Shown piece after piece: positions 13,474 to 22,168 of a stretch of DNA of 28,044 nt. The stretch spans positions 1 to 28,044 of the forward strand of contig JAYZBK010000048.1 of assembly GCA_036339295.1 (NCBI GenBank), written 5' to 3'. Each line of letters starts with the position of its first letter. The stretch's first letter is position 1. The DNA is from GCA-002862325 sp036339295 (lineage in GTDB: Bacteria; Planctomycetota; Phycisphaerae; Phycisphaerales; SM1A02). The notes under the pieces are model-generated. The model had not been told where the DNA came from and searched no databases. It was given only the letters and a program-made list of their open reading frames with translations. A program made the translations under genes and the position numbers.

Positions 13474-16380
13474 ATGAGCACCCCGACCGAATCGTCCTCC
13501 GATCCCGTCACCGACCACCGCTACGACGCCCGGCTCGCGGACGAGATCGAGCGCCGCTGGCAGGCGGCGTGGGAGCGTGACGAGGTCGACCGGACCCCCG
13601 GCCCGGGAGATCCCGACTTCGACCCGGCGAGGCCGAAGTTCTACTGCCTCGACATGTTCCCGTACCCGTCGGGGGCTGGGCTCCACGTCGGCCATCCCGA
13701 GGGATACACCGCGACGGACATCATCTCCCGCCATCGGCGGATGAAGGGCTTCAACGTCCTCCACCCGATGGGCTTCGACGCCTTCGGCCTCCCCGCCGAG
13801 CAGTACGCGGTCCAGACCGGGGTCCACCCCCGGGAGACCACGGTCACCGCGATCGAGAACTTCAAGCGTCAGTTGAAGCGGTTCGGCTTCGGGTACGACT
13901 GGTCGCGCCAGCTCTCGACGATCGATCCCGACTACTACAAGTGGACCCAGTGGATCTGGCTGAAGGCCTACGACTCGTGGTTCGACCGCGAACTCGAGAA
14001 GGCCCGCCCGATCGCGGAGCTCCTCGCCGGCTTCGAGGACGGATCGATCGAATGTCGCGACGGCGATGGAGCGCCGCTCGACTGGAACGCGCTGGGCGAG
14101 GCGGAGCGTCGTCGCTGCGTCGACGATCGGCGACTCGCCTACCTCGGCGAGCAGACCGTGAACTGGTGCCCCCGGCTCGGCACGGTGCTGGCCAACGAGG
14201 AGGTCATCGACGGGCGGAGCGAGCGGGGCGGCCATCCGGTGGTCCGGAAGCCCCTGCGTCAGTGGATGTTCCGCATCACCGAGTATGCGCAGAGGCTTCT
14301 CGCCGATCTCGAGCTGATCGACTGGCCGGACTCGACCCGCACCCAGCAGCGCGAGTGGATCGGCCGCAGCGAGGGAGCGACCATCCGGTTCGAGGTGGAG
14401 GGGGCGGACGACCGCCTCGAGGTGTTCACGACCCGGCCCGACACGATCTTCGGTGCGACCTACATGGTCGTCGCGCCCGAGCATCCTCTGGTCGACGAGG
14501 TGATCGAGCAGGACGGTCCCTCCGACCTGGTCGCGTACGCCAAGGCGGCGCGGAATCGCGCGGACGTCGATCGCATGGCCGACTCCAAGGAGAAGACCGG
14601 CGTTCCGATCGGACGAGATGCGATCAACCCGGCCACCGGCGAACGGATCCCGATCTGGACCGCCGACTACGTCCTCGCGGGCTACGGCACCGGCGCGATC
14701 ATGGCGGTGCCCGCCCACGACCAGCGCGACTTCGAGTTCGCCCGGCGGTTCGACCTCCCGATCCGGCAGGTGGTCTCGGTTCCCGGCGACGATCCGGGCC
14801 GGCCGATCGAGGAGCGGGACGAGGCGATCGTCGGCGAGGGCGTGGCGGTCGGCAGTTCGAACCCCGACGTCTCGCTCGACGGGCTCGGCACCGACGAGGC
14901 GAAGGCGGCGATCGTCGGGTGGCTGGAGCGGTCGGGATTCGGTCGAGGCACGGTCAACTTCAAGCTGCGGGACTGGCTGTTCAGCCGCCAGCGCTACTGG
15001 GGCGAGCCCTTCCCGATCGTCTTCGACGATCAGGGCAACCACCACCCCGTCTCCACCGACGCCCTGCCCGTCCTGCTGCCCGACCTCGAGGACTACGAGC
15101 CGATCGAGAGCGAGGAGCCGACGCCTCCGCTGGGGAAGGCGGCCGACTGGGTCATGACCACCGCCGGCGAGGCCGGCGTCGATCCCGCCGTCCTTCCTCC
15201 GGACACGCCCGTCCGTCGAGAGACCAACACCATGCCCGGCTGGGCCGGCTCGTGCTGGTACTACCTTCGATACGTCGATCCCGGCAACGACGACCGATTC
15301 GTCTCGGAGGAGGCGGAGCGGTACTGGATGCTCTCCGATCGCGGTTCCGGCAAGGAACCACGCGATGCCGTCCCCGGCGAGGAGCGGTTCGATGCGTCGA
15401 AGCACCACGTCGGCGGGGTGGACCTGTACGTGGGCGGGGCGGAACACGCCGTGCTCCACCTCCTGTACGCCCGGTTCTGGCACAAGATCCTGTTCGATCG
15501 GGGCGAGGTCTCGACCCCGGAGCCCATCGGGCGGCTGTTCCACCAGGGCATGATCACCGGCTTCGCCTTCCGGCGGGGCGACGGCTCGCTCGTCCCGGTG
15601 GACGAGGTGGACACGAGCCAGGAGGGCGAGGGGGACGAGCGGCACGTCGAGCGTGCGACCGGGGAGTCGGTCGAGCGCATCGTCGCGAAGATGTCGAAGT
15701 CGCTCCGGAACGTCATCAACCCCGACGACGTGATCGCCGAGTACGGGGCGGACACGTTCCGTCTCTACGAGATGGCCATGGGCCCCCTCGAGGCGTCCAA
15801 GCCGTGGAACACCCGCGACATCGTCGGGGTCCATCGCTTCCTGCAGCGGTACTGGCGGCTCGCGATCGACGAGGAGACCGGGGAGCTCCGACTGCGGGAG
15901 GAGCCCGACGACGACGTCGAGAAGACGCTGCATCGGTCGATCGCCAAGGTCGGGGACGACATCGACCGCTTCGCCTTCAACACCGCGATCGCCGCGATGA
16001 TCGAGTTCGTGAACGTCGCGACGGGCGTCGGGGTGACCGCCGACCAGCTGGATCGGTTCAATCGCGTGCTGGCCCCCTTTGCCCCGCACCTCGCGGAGGA
16101 GATCCATCACCGGCTCGGATGTCCCGGTGGCCGGGCCTACGCGGCGCTCTCCGACTGGCCGTCGTTCGATCCGGAACGACTCGCCGACGACACCATCGAG
16201 ATCCCGGTGCAGGTGATGGGGAAGGTCCGGAGCCGAATCACGGTTCCCGCCGACGTCGACCAGGCCGCGCTCGAGAAGGCCGCCCTCGCCGATCCGAGGA
16301 TCGCCGAACTGGTCGAGGGGCGGACCGTCCGGAAGGTGATCGTCGTTCCCGGCAAGCTCGTCAACCTGGTGGTGGGCTGA
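13474..16380 (+). CDS. leuS: Leucyl-tRNA synthetase
   Basis: LeuRS charges tRNA-Leu and edits mischarged products. The 968-residue product has the class I HIGH-type motif LHVGHPEG (70-77), preceded by MFPYPSGAG, and the KMSKS motif at 739-743 (AKMSKSLRN). The CP1 editing domain shows TTRPDTIFGATYMVVAPEHP and GTGAIMAVPAHDQRDFEF. The LeuRS-specific NTMPGWAGSCWYYLRY is also present. It is about 100 residues longer than the E. coli enzyme. One insertion of about 45 residues lies around 171-220, before the TVNWCP segment, and there is extra acidic sequence ahead of KMSKS. I chose ATG 13474; in-frame GTG/ATG codons upstream (from 13402) would add unlikely sequence across the leader hairpin. Four bases separate it from the next gene. 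Confidence 0.96.
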   Translation: MSTPTESSSDPVTDHRYDARLADEIERRWQAAWERDEVDRTPGPGDPDFDPARPKFYCLDMFPYPSGAGLHVGHPEGYTATDIISRHRRMKGFNVLHPMGFDAFGLPAEQYAVQTGVHPRETTVTAIENFKRQLKRFGFGYDWSRQLSTIDPDYYKWTQWIWLKAYDSWFDRELEKARPIAELLAGFEDGSIECRDGDGAPLDWNALGEAERRRCVDDRRLAYLGEQTVNWCPRLGTVLANEEVIDGRSERGGHPVVRKPLRQWMFRITEYAQRLLADLELIDWPDSTRTQQREWIGRSEGATIRFEVEGADDRLEVFTTRPDTIFGATYMVVAPEHPLVDEVIEQDGPSDLVAYAKAARNRADVDRMADSKEKTGVPIGRDAINPATGERIPIWTADYVLAGYGTGAIMAVPAHDQRDFEFARRFDLPIRQVVSVPGDDPGRPIEERDEAIVGEGVAVGSSNPDVSLDGLGTDEAKAAIVGWLERSGFGRGTVNFKLRDWLFSRQRYWGEPFPIVFDDQGNHHPVSTDALPVLLPDLEDYEPIESEEPTPPLGKAADWVMTTAGEAGVDPAVLPPDTPVRRETNTMPGWAGSCWYYLRYVDPGNDDRFVSEEAERYWMLSDRGSGKEPRDAVPGEERFDASKHHVGGVDLYVGGAEHAVLHLLYARFWHKILFDRGEVSTPEPIGRLFHQGMITGFAFRRGDGSLVPVDEVDTSQEGEGDERHVERATGESVERIVAKMSKSLRNVINPDDVIAEYGADTFRLYEMAMGPLEASKPWNTRDIVGVHRFLQRYWRLAIDEETGELRLREEPDDDVEKTLHRSIAKVGDDIDRFAFNTAIAAMIEFVNVATGVGVTADQLDRFNRVLAPFAPHLAEEIHHRLGCPGGRAYAALSDWPSFDPERLADDTIEIPVQVMGKVRSRITVPADVDQAALEKAALADPRIAELVEGRTVRKVIVVPGKLVNLVVG

Positions 16381-16384
16381 GTCC

Positions 16385-17692
16385 GTGGAGGCTCCTCCGG
16401 TCCATCCCGCCTGGCGACTCGACGAGCCGTGGCCCGCGACCCTGATCGGGCTGCTTCGGGGCGAGTCGGCTCCGGAGCCCGATCGCGTGCTGGCCGCGAC
16501 GGCATCGTTCATCGGCGAGCAGATCGACGTCCTCGAACTCCAGCCCTCGCCCGACGAGAAGCGACCCTGGTCCCTCGTGGTGAGGATCCCGGGTCACGAG
16601 CTGCCCGTGGTGGTGGGATGTGAACGGACCAAGCGAATGGACGAGGTGCCTCCCGCGTTGCGCGAGGAGGTGGTCGCCTCGCGCTGGTCGGTGGTGGTCG
16701 AGTCCCTGATCGACGAGGCGCGACCGCTGGTGGCGTGGAGTCGACTCGCGACGATCCTCGGTTCGATCGAGGACGTCGTGGCGGTGCTCGATGCCACCAC
16801 CGGTCGCTGGTTCGACCGGGAGGAGATGGCACGGTCGGTCCTCGATCCCGACCTCGGTCCGCCGGAGGACGTGCTCTGGCGGGTGCAGGCGGTGTCGGAC
16901 CGGGAGGACGTCGAGTCCGGCACGGTCTGGTTGCACACGCGGGGACTCCTTCGCTGCGGCCTGCCCGAACTCGAACTCCTCGAGTTCCCGGGGACCCACC
17001 TCGAGGCGGGGGTGCGCCTGCTCGATGCGGCCGCCGGCCTGCTGCTCGAGGACGGGCCGCCGCCACCGGAGGTTCCCTACGCCCTCGGTCCGGACGCCTC
17101 GGTGACCCTCGTGCCATGGGCCGAGGTGGCCGCGACCCTCGACCGGGAGAGCCTCGGCAGCGACGAGGATCGCGCGGCGCTCTCGCAGGAGACGCCGAAC
17201 CCGCTTCGAGCGCGACGCGCGGTCCTCTGCGACCTCGAGCCCCGCGGTTCGTTCCGGAAGATCTGGACCTGGCCCCGTTCCGCGATCGAGGTGCTCGAAC
17301 GGCCCGAGGTCGCGATCTATCGCAGCGACACGGCGACCGTGAGGAGCTCCGGGCTGGCCCGTCGACGCTGGCCGGAGGTGCTCTCGGTCCTCGATCGAAC
17401 ATCGCCGTCCGGCGAGCTCGCGGACGACCCGGTGCTGCTCGTGGGCATCCCGGTGGGGACCGACCCCGAAGGGCGGATCGAACACGGGTGGCTCCAGGTG
17501 TCCCGGGCCGACGACGCGGGTGGATCGGGACTCCTCCTTCGCCCGACCCTCGATGGCCGATCGGCGGGAACCGTCGTCGACTTCACCACGGACCAGTTGG
17601 ATGGCTGGCGACTCGTCCGAGGGGACGTGGCGATCGGCCCCGACGACGATTCCTCCGATCTCGAGACCCTCCTCGGCCGCGCCCGATCGTGA
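16385..17692 (+). CDS. Unknown protein, possible DUF2314-like C-terminal region
   Basis: This 435-residue soluble protein starts with GTG 16385 only 4 bp after the leuS stop, so it is probably co-transcribed with leuS. There is no signal peptide or membrane segment. The first part contains a hydrophobic-core alpha/beta pattern (WSLVVRIPGHELPVVVGCER, VVAVLDATTGRWFD). Near the C-terminus, HGWLQVSRADDAGGSGLLLR and VVDFTTDQLDGWRLV resemble the pattern of DUF2314 domains (a W-x-V start, then a turn, then a D-x-W strand). That match is by eye and weak. The domain mix recalls DUF4026/DUF2314 proteins of unknown function. The stop overlaps the next start (GTGA). Confidence 0.7.
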   Translation: MEAPPVHPAWRLDEPWPATLIGLLRGESAPEPDRVLAATASFIGEQIDVLELQPSPDEKRPWSLVVRIPGHELPVVVGCERTKRMDEVPPALREEVVASRWSVVVESLIDEARPLVAWSRLATILGSIEDVVAVLDATTGRWFDREEMARSVLDPDLGPPEDVLWRVQAVSDREDVESGTVWLHTRGLLRCGLPELELLEFPGTHLEAGVRLLDAAAGLLLEDGPPPPEVPYALGPDASVTLVPWAEVAATLDRESLGSDEDRAALSQETPNPLRARRAVLCDLEPRGSFRKIWTWPRSAIEVLERPEVAIYRSDTATVRSSGLARRRWPEVLSVLDRTSPSGELADDPVLLVGIPVGTDPEGRIEHGWLQVSRADDAGGSGLLLRPTLDGRSAGTVVDFTTDQLDGWRLVRGDVAIGPDDDSSDLETLLGRARS

Positions 17693-18195
17693 CCTCCCCC
17701 CGTGACGAGACCCGTGACGACGACCTCCCGCCGGGCGATCCGCTGGCGGAGACGCCTCGAAGCGTCGGGGGGTTCCGCGAGCGCGGCGGCGCCGAGATGC
17801 TTCGTCACGTGCTCGCCGAGGAGGGGATTCCCGCGGTCGTCGAGCGCGACCACCATCAGGGTGGATGGACGGTGCTCGTGGCGGACGCCGCGATCGAGGA
17901 TGCCCGCAAGGCCCTCGAGAATCGAGCGGCCCTCGCGAGCCTGATCGACTGGGACAACTTCGAGGCAGGGGACCTCGACCCCGCGGATGCGCGCCTGCTG
18001 GCCGGCGCCGCCCGGCGCCGCCGAGTGGCCCGGATCGGTCTCCTGGTCGGCACGACGCTGGTCCTCCTCATGGTCCTCCTCGGCCTGGTGGCGATGATCG
18101 CCAGCCTGATACCGTCGACGACGGAGACCACGGGGCCCTCGACTTCCGCCGCCGCGCCCGGTTCGTTCCCCACGGAGATGTCCGATGCGACTTGA
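17689..18195 (+). CDS. DUF2007-type membrane-anchored protein
   Basis: The 168-residue product has an N-terminal acidic, disordered segment (1-28), then a small domain at about 31-80. That domain reads ERGGAEMLRHVLAEEGIPAV ... GGWTVLVADAAIEDARKALE, the characteristic pattern of DUF2007 ('putative signal transducing protein', a PII-like ferredoxin fold). A basic patch (ARRRRVAR) precedes one strong membrane helix at 115-140, and a Ser/Thr-rich tail follows. The orientation by the positive-inside rule puts the DUF2007 domain in the cytoplasm. The start is GTG 17689, overlapping the previous stop; the end overlaps the next gene by 11 bp. What it senses or binds is unknown. Confidence 0.75.
   Translation: MTSPRDETRDDDLPPGDPLAETPRSVGGFRERGGAEMLRHVLAEEGIPAVVERDHHQGGWTVLVADAAIEDARKALENRAALASLIDWDNFEAGDLDPADARLLAGAARRRRVARIGLLVGTTLVLLMVLLGLVAMIASLIPSTTETTGPSTSAAAPGSFPTEMSDAT
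18105..18116 (+). promoter_or_regulatory. 12-bp repeat CCTGATACCGTC, candidate extended -10 (copy 1)
   Basis: The extended -10-like TGATACCGT lies within the DUF2007 gene, 69 nt before the lipoprotein ATG. An identical 12-mer occurs at 22931-22942, 68 nt before another ATG. It may be an internal promoter, but chance within coding sequence cannot be excluded. Confidence 0.25.
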
Positions 18196-18694
18196 ACGTT
18201 GGTGTTCCGGAGCGATCCACGCGGTCCTCGCGACCACGGTCGTCTGGCTCCTCGCCGGTTGTGGTGGCTACGTCCTCGAGGGGCGAGCGGTGGAGGGCCA
18301 GTACAGCGGCGTCGAGTTCGTCGACACCGACGACCCCCGCCTCGACGGTCGGGGGATGCCCTCGATCACGGTCGAGGTGATCCGGGATCCCGATTCGCTC
18401 GGACGAAAGGTCGTCGCCACCGGCAGGAGCGTCGGCAACGGCGACCTTCGAATCCCGGTCGGCGAGTTCGGAGCCGGATTCCTCGAGGAGGAGTGGGAGC
18501 TCCGGATCCTCGGAGGGGGCGCCGAGTACGCCAACGCCCGCGTCTCGCTCCCGTTCGATCCCGCCTCCCGGAGGTTGCTGGTGACCGTCCGCCAGGGCGA
18601 CGGCCGAACGCGGAACTCGCTCGGCGTCGAGGCCGAACGCCAGTTGCAGGGCGAGGAGATGCGCATCCCGAACGACTCGGTGATCTTCAGGTGA
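18185..18694 (+). CDS. Putative lipoprotein of unknown function
   Basis: The 169-residue product has a signal sequence with a lipobox: a basic N-terminus (MRLER), a hydrophobic stretch AVLATTVVWLLAG and Cys26 in LAGC, followed by GG. It is predicted to be lipid-anchored. With Gly at +2 and +3 it lacks the Asp inner-membrane retention signal known from enterobacteria. The mature part looks like a beta-sandwich with alternating strands (SITVEVIRD, DLRIPVGEF, WELRILGGG, RLLVTVRQGD). It resembles small carbohydrate- or peptidase-regulatory folds, but I recognise no family. It overlaps the DUF2007 gene by 11 bp, and a possible internal promoter lies upstream. Confidence 0.75.
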   Translation: MRLERWCSGAIHAVLATTVVWLLAGCGGYVLEGRAVEGQYSGVEFVDTDDPRLDGRGMPSITVEVIRDPDSLGRKVVATGRSVGNGDLRIPVGEFGAGFLEEEWELRILGGGAEYANARVSLPFDPASRRLLVTVRQGDGRTRNSLGVEAERQLQGEEMRIPNDSVIFR

Positions 18695-18728
18695 CCGTCG
18701 CGGGACCGCACTCCGATCGGCGGACCGC

Positions 18729-19901
18729 GTGAAGTACCGCTACCGCATGAACATGGCGGGTCTCGTCTACCTGGCGATCACCCTTCTCGTGGGCGTGGCG
18801 GCGACCGTGCGTCCCAACAACATCCTGGTCTGGGTGTTCGGGCTCCTTCTCTCCCTGATCCTGGTGAGCGGGATCATCAGTGGAACCTCGCTCTTCCGGA
18901 TGACGATGCGGCGGCTCGATCCCGGGCATGGGCGGGTCGGGAGACCGCTCGTCGTGCGGTACCAGGTGCGCGGGGGCTCCCGCCTCATCCCGCTGTTCGA
19001 TCTCTCGGTCTCGGAGGTCCCCGGCTCGTCCGCCCGCGACTGGAGCCGATTCTCGCGACCGAATCCAGCCTGGATCATGCACGTGGGACCGTCGGAGACG
19101 GCTCACGGTGAATCGGTCCTCGTCCCCGATCGCCGCGGTCGAATGCGTCTCGATCGCATCGTCGCGTCGTCCAGCTTCCCGTTCGGCCTGCTCGGGAAGG
19201 TGGTCGAGATCTCGCAGCCGATGGAGACCCTCGTCCATCCGGACACCGTGCCGCTCTCCGCGGCGGCGCTCGATCGGCTCTTCGAGGGATTCGGAGACGG
19301 TGATCGTTCGGGCCGGAGGACCGGACCGGTGGGCGAGTACGCGGGCCTCCGCGAATACCGGTTCGGCGACAGCATCCGTTCGGTCGCATGGAAGCGTTGG
19401 ATCCCGGGGGAGGAGCCGCTCGTCGTCCAGCGGGCGAGTCCGTCGCCTCGTCGGCTCCGGCTCGTCCTCGATCTCCGGAGGCCGACGTCCGAACTGCGGC
19501 TCCCGGAGGGCGAGGACCGCCGTGCCCGCGAGGAACGAGCGATCAAGCTGGCCGCCTCGATCGCCGAGTCGGTGATCCTGGCCGGCGGCGAGGTCGGGCT
19601 CCTGCCGGTGGGCCCCGCGGCCCCCGAGGTCCGGGCCCATGCCGGGCGTCGACAGCTCGACCGGATCCTGACCGTGCTCGCGGGCATCGACCTCGACGAG
19701 GACCGGGCGTCCAGCCCGATGGTGGGCAATCCCGGCCACGGCTGCGTGACCGTGGTCGTGCACGTGGACCGGGTCGATCCGGATCTCGGAGGCGAAGCCG
19801 CCATCCACCTGCTTCCGTCGAGCCTCGAGGGCCTTGCGGAGGACGGCCCCGCCGTCGAACCCGATGTCGCGCGGCCGGGCCGTGGGAGTCGCGTCGCGTG
19901 A
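18729..19901 (+). CDS. DUF58 domain protein
   Basis: The 390-residue product starts with GTG 18729 and has two membrane helices (about 9-26 and 31-50). A beta-rich extracytoplasmic-like region follows, and then the DUF58 signature GEYAGLREYRFGDSIRSVAW at 202-221. The rest is a vWA-like fold with PRRLRLVLDLRRPTSELRL. DUF58 proteins commonly sit with MoxR AAA+ ATPases and transglutaminases and are thought to act in chaperone-like or envelope functions. Here the transglutaminase partner follows directly (GTGA overlap), but no MoxR gene is in the window. The last ~20 residues are polar and likely disordered. A 34-bp gap separates it from the lipoprotein gene. Confidence 0.88.
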   Translation: MKYRYRMNMAGLVYLAITLLVGVAATVRPNNILVWVFGLLLSLILVSGIISGTSLFRMTMRRLDPGHGRVGRPLVVRYQVRGGSRLIPLFDLSVSEVPGSSARDWSRFSRPNPAWIMHVGPSETAHGESVLVPDRRGRMRLDRIVASSSFPFGLLGKVVEISQPMETLVHPDTVPLSAAALDRLFEGFGDGDRSGRRTGPVGEYAGLREYRFGDSIRSVAWKRWIPGEEPLVVQRASPSPRRLRLVLDLRRPTSELRLPEGEDRRAREERAIKLAASIAESVILAGGEVGLLPVGPAAPEVRAHAGRRQLDRILTVLAGIDLDEDRASSPMVGNPGHGCVTVVVHVDRVDPDLGGEAAIHLLPSSLEGLAEDGPAVEPDVARPGRGSRVA

Positions 19902-22168
19902 ATCCACTCGCCCGCTACGCCCGGCACCTCCGACTCGAGGTCATCCTCGCCATCGCGGCGTACGCGGTGGCGTTGCGCACCTTCCAACTCGGCCTCGTGC
20001 TGGCGGTCATGGCGATCGCGAGTGGGTACATCGCGGAGGGACCGCGTGGCCGGGCGTTGCCGAAGTGGGCGGCGACCACGCTTGCGCTCCTGATCGCAGC
20101 CTGGGTGCTCCTCTCGTTCATGGAGAACCCCAGTCCGGAGGAGACGATGGCCCTCGTCGGCCGCCTCGCAAGCCTCCTGGCGGTCCTGCGCCTCTTCGAA
20201 CGCCGGACGCCGAAGGACGATCGGCAGGTGATCCTCCTCTCGGTCGTCACCGTCGTCGCCGCGGCGCTGTACTCGTTCCAGCTGCTGTTCGGGCTGCTCG
20301 TGGTGGCCTTCGCCGCCCAGACCATCCGGGTGCTCATGCTCAACCGGATCCGAACCGGATTCGAGTCGGCTCGCGTCGCCCGGCTGCGGATCGTCGCCGG
20401 TTCGCCGGTCCCTCCCCTGGAGGTCCCGAGCGGTCGCTCCCCGATCCGCCAGTTCGCGGGACTCGCGACGGCCTGCACGGTCGTGGCCTTCGTCGCGGCC
20501 TCGGTCGTGTTCGTGATCTTTCCCCGCGCCGGCGAGGGCGGTGGCCGATTCACCGGACTTCGCACGGGGTTCGCGCCCCGCGTCGACCTCGGGCAGGCCG
20601 ACCAGATCGAGCAGAGCAATCGCGAGGTCTTCACCGTCCAGTGGAAGGACCCGCGAGGCGAGCCGATCCAGTGGCCGCAACCGCTGCTCCTGCGGGGTGC
20701 CGTGCTGACGACCTGGGATCCGGTGCAGCGGGAGTGGCGTCCGACCGAGACCGGGAGAGGTTCGCGACGCGTGGGTCGTCTCGTCGAGACGAGCGGTTCG
20801 ATCGACGACTTCAGCCGACTGGGCGGCGACGACCCTCCGGTCCGGAGCTACACCCAGACGGTGACCATGCGGTCCCTCGCGACGGAGAGGGTCTTCGCAC
20901 GCTGGGTTCCGATGGCGATCGCGTGCGACGAGGCGAGGACCTTCAAGTTCGATCCGACGACGGTCGAGATCGAGGACTCCGCGACCGGGCGACTCGGCCG
21001 GTTCTCCACCTACCAGTTGAAGGTGGTGCCGAATCCCAGCGAGACGGACCTGCTCGAGCTCACCGGCGGCTCGGTCCCGATCACCGAGCCCGGAAGCGTC
21101 GGCTTCCCGGTGCCGGGGGTCCGGGAGGAGGCGGAACGCATCCTCGCGGAACGAGCGCCGGAGTTGCTCGAACCGACGCCCGCCGGCGACCCGGAGGCGA
21201 CGTGGCGACGAGCCCGCGAGATCGCGACCGTCCTCACCGAGTACCTCCGTGGACCGGACTTCCGCTACTCCCTCGACCTTCGACGGGTCGTCGTCCGGCC
21301 GGACCAGGACCCGATCCTCTCCTTCCTCCTCGAGCAGCGGGTCGGCCATTGCCAGTACTTCGCGTCCGCGCTCTGCGCGCTCTGCCAGTCCCTCGGCGTC
21401 GAGGCCCGGGTCGTCACGGGCTTCGTCGCGATCGAGTACGACGATGCGCTCGATCACTACGTCGTCCGGGAGTCGAACGCGCACGCCTGGGTCGAGGTCC
21501 GGATCGGCCCGCTCAACTGGCGGGAGTTCGATCCCACCAGCAGCGACGTGCTCGAGGAGCTCCAGGCGGGTCGCCGCTCGTGGGCCGACAACTTCCGCTG
21601 GATCTACGATCGCTTCGACTTCCTCTGGAACAGCCGGATCGTGGCCTTCGACGGAAGCGTCCAGGCCACCCTCGCGGAGGAGCTCGGGGAGAGCATCCAG
21701 GGTCGCTACGAGCGTCTCGTCGACTTCCTCGGCGGTCGGGCCGACCGGATCAACCGCTACTTCATGCTGGGGCCCGCCGGCTACATCTGGATCGGGATCG
21801 TCTTCGTGGTGTTCGTCATCGCGGTCATCGCCACGGTCTCGGTCGTGCGCCATCGGCGACGCCTCCGTTCGGTGGTGGGGGAGGTCCCGCGGCGGATGGT
21901 GAAGGAGGTCGACTTCTACCTCGATCTCCTGCGGGCGTTCGAGGTCGCGGGGTGCCCGAAGCCGGTCAACCGAAGTCCGATGATGCATCTCGAGGCGGTC
22001 CGCGAAGCGCACCCCGAACTGGCCGAGGCCGCGACCCCGCTGGTGCGTCTCTTCTACGACGTTCGATTCGGTGGTCGCCGCCTGGATCGCGAGGCTCGTC
22101 GTCGCGTCGACGTCGAGGCGAAGGAACTGGTCGCACTGGCGGGAACGAGGCTGTCCGAGGATGACTGA
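19898..22168 (+). CDS. Membrane transglutaminase-like protein (TgpA-type)
   Basis: The 756-residue product has about five to six N-terminal membrane helices (within 1-210), ending with VVAFVAASVVFVIFPRAGEG. A large extracytoplasmic region and a C-terminal helix at about 629-651 (YIWIGIVFVVFVIAVIATVS) follow, then a cytoplasmic helical tail. The transglutaminase core triad is visible: Cys485 in RVGHCQYFASAL, His529 in SNAHAWVEV and Asp545 in WREFDPTSSD. This matches the TgpA family (DUF3488 plus transglutaminase core), whose periplasmic domain can be an amine transferase or a protease-like enzyme; substrates are unknown. It begins inside the DUF58 stop and overlaps the methyltransferase by 8 bp, so all three are one operon. 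Confidence 0.93.
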   Translation: MNPLARYARHLRLEVILAIAAYAVALRTFQLGLVLAVMAIASGYIAEGPRGRALPKWAATTLALLIAAWVLLSFMENPSPEETMALVGRLASLLAVLRLFERRTPKDDRQVILLSVVTVVAAALYSFQLLFGLLVVAFAAQTIRVLMLNRIRTGFESARVARLRIVAGSPVPPLEVPSGRSPIRQFAGLATACTVVAFVAASVVFVIFPRAGEGGGRFTGLRTGFAPRVDLGQADQIEQSNREVFTVQWKDPRGEPIQWPQPLLLRGAVLTTWDPVQREWRPTETGRGSRRVGRLVETSGSIDDFSRLGGDDPPVRSYTQTVTMRSLATERVFARWVPMAIACDEARTFKFDPTTVEIEDSATGRLGRFSTYQLKVVPNPSETDLLELTGGSVPITEPGSVGFPVPGVREEAERILAERAPELLEPTPAGDPEATWRRAREIATVLTEYLRGPDFRYSLDLRRVVVRPDQDPILSFLLEQRVGHCQYFASALCALCQSLGVEARVVTGFVAIEYDDALDHYVVRESNAHAWVEVRIGPLNWREFDPTSSDVLEELQAGRRSWADNFRWIYDRFDFLWNSRIVAFDGSVQATLAEELGESIQGRYERLVDFLGGRADRINRYFMLGPAGYIWIGIVFVVFVIAVIATVSVVRHRRRLRSVVGEVPRRMVKEVDFYLDLLRAFEVAGCPKPVNRSPMMHLEAVREAHPELAEAATPLVRLFYDVRFGGRRLDREARRRVDVEAKELVALAGTRLSEDD

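Noticed and set aside
11983..16512. A 1509-codon open frame on the minus strand across folC and leuS
   Set aside because: It is the antisense shadow of two unmistakable genes, with low-information Arg/Leu/Val/Asp composition.
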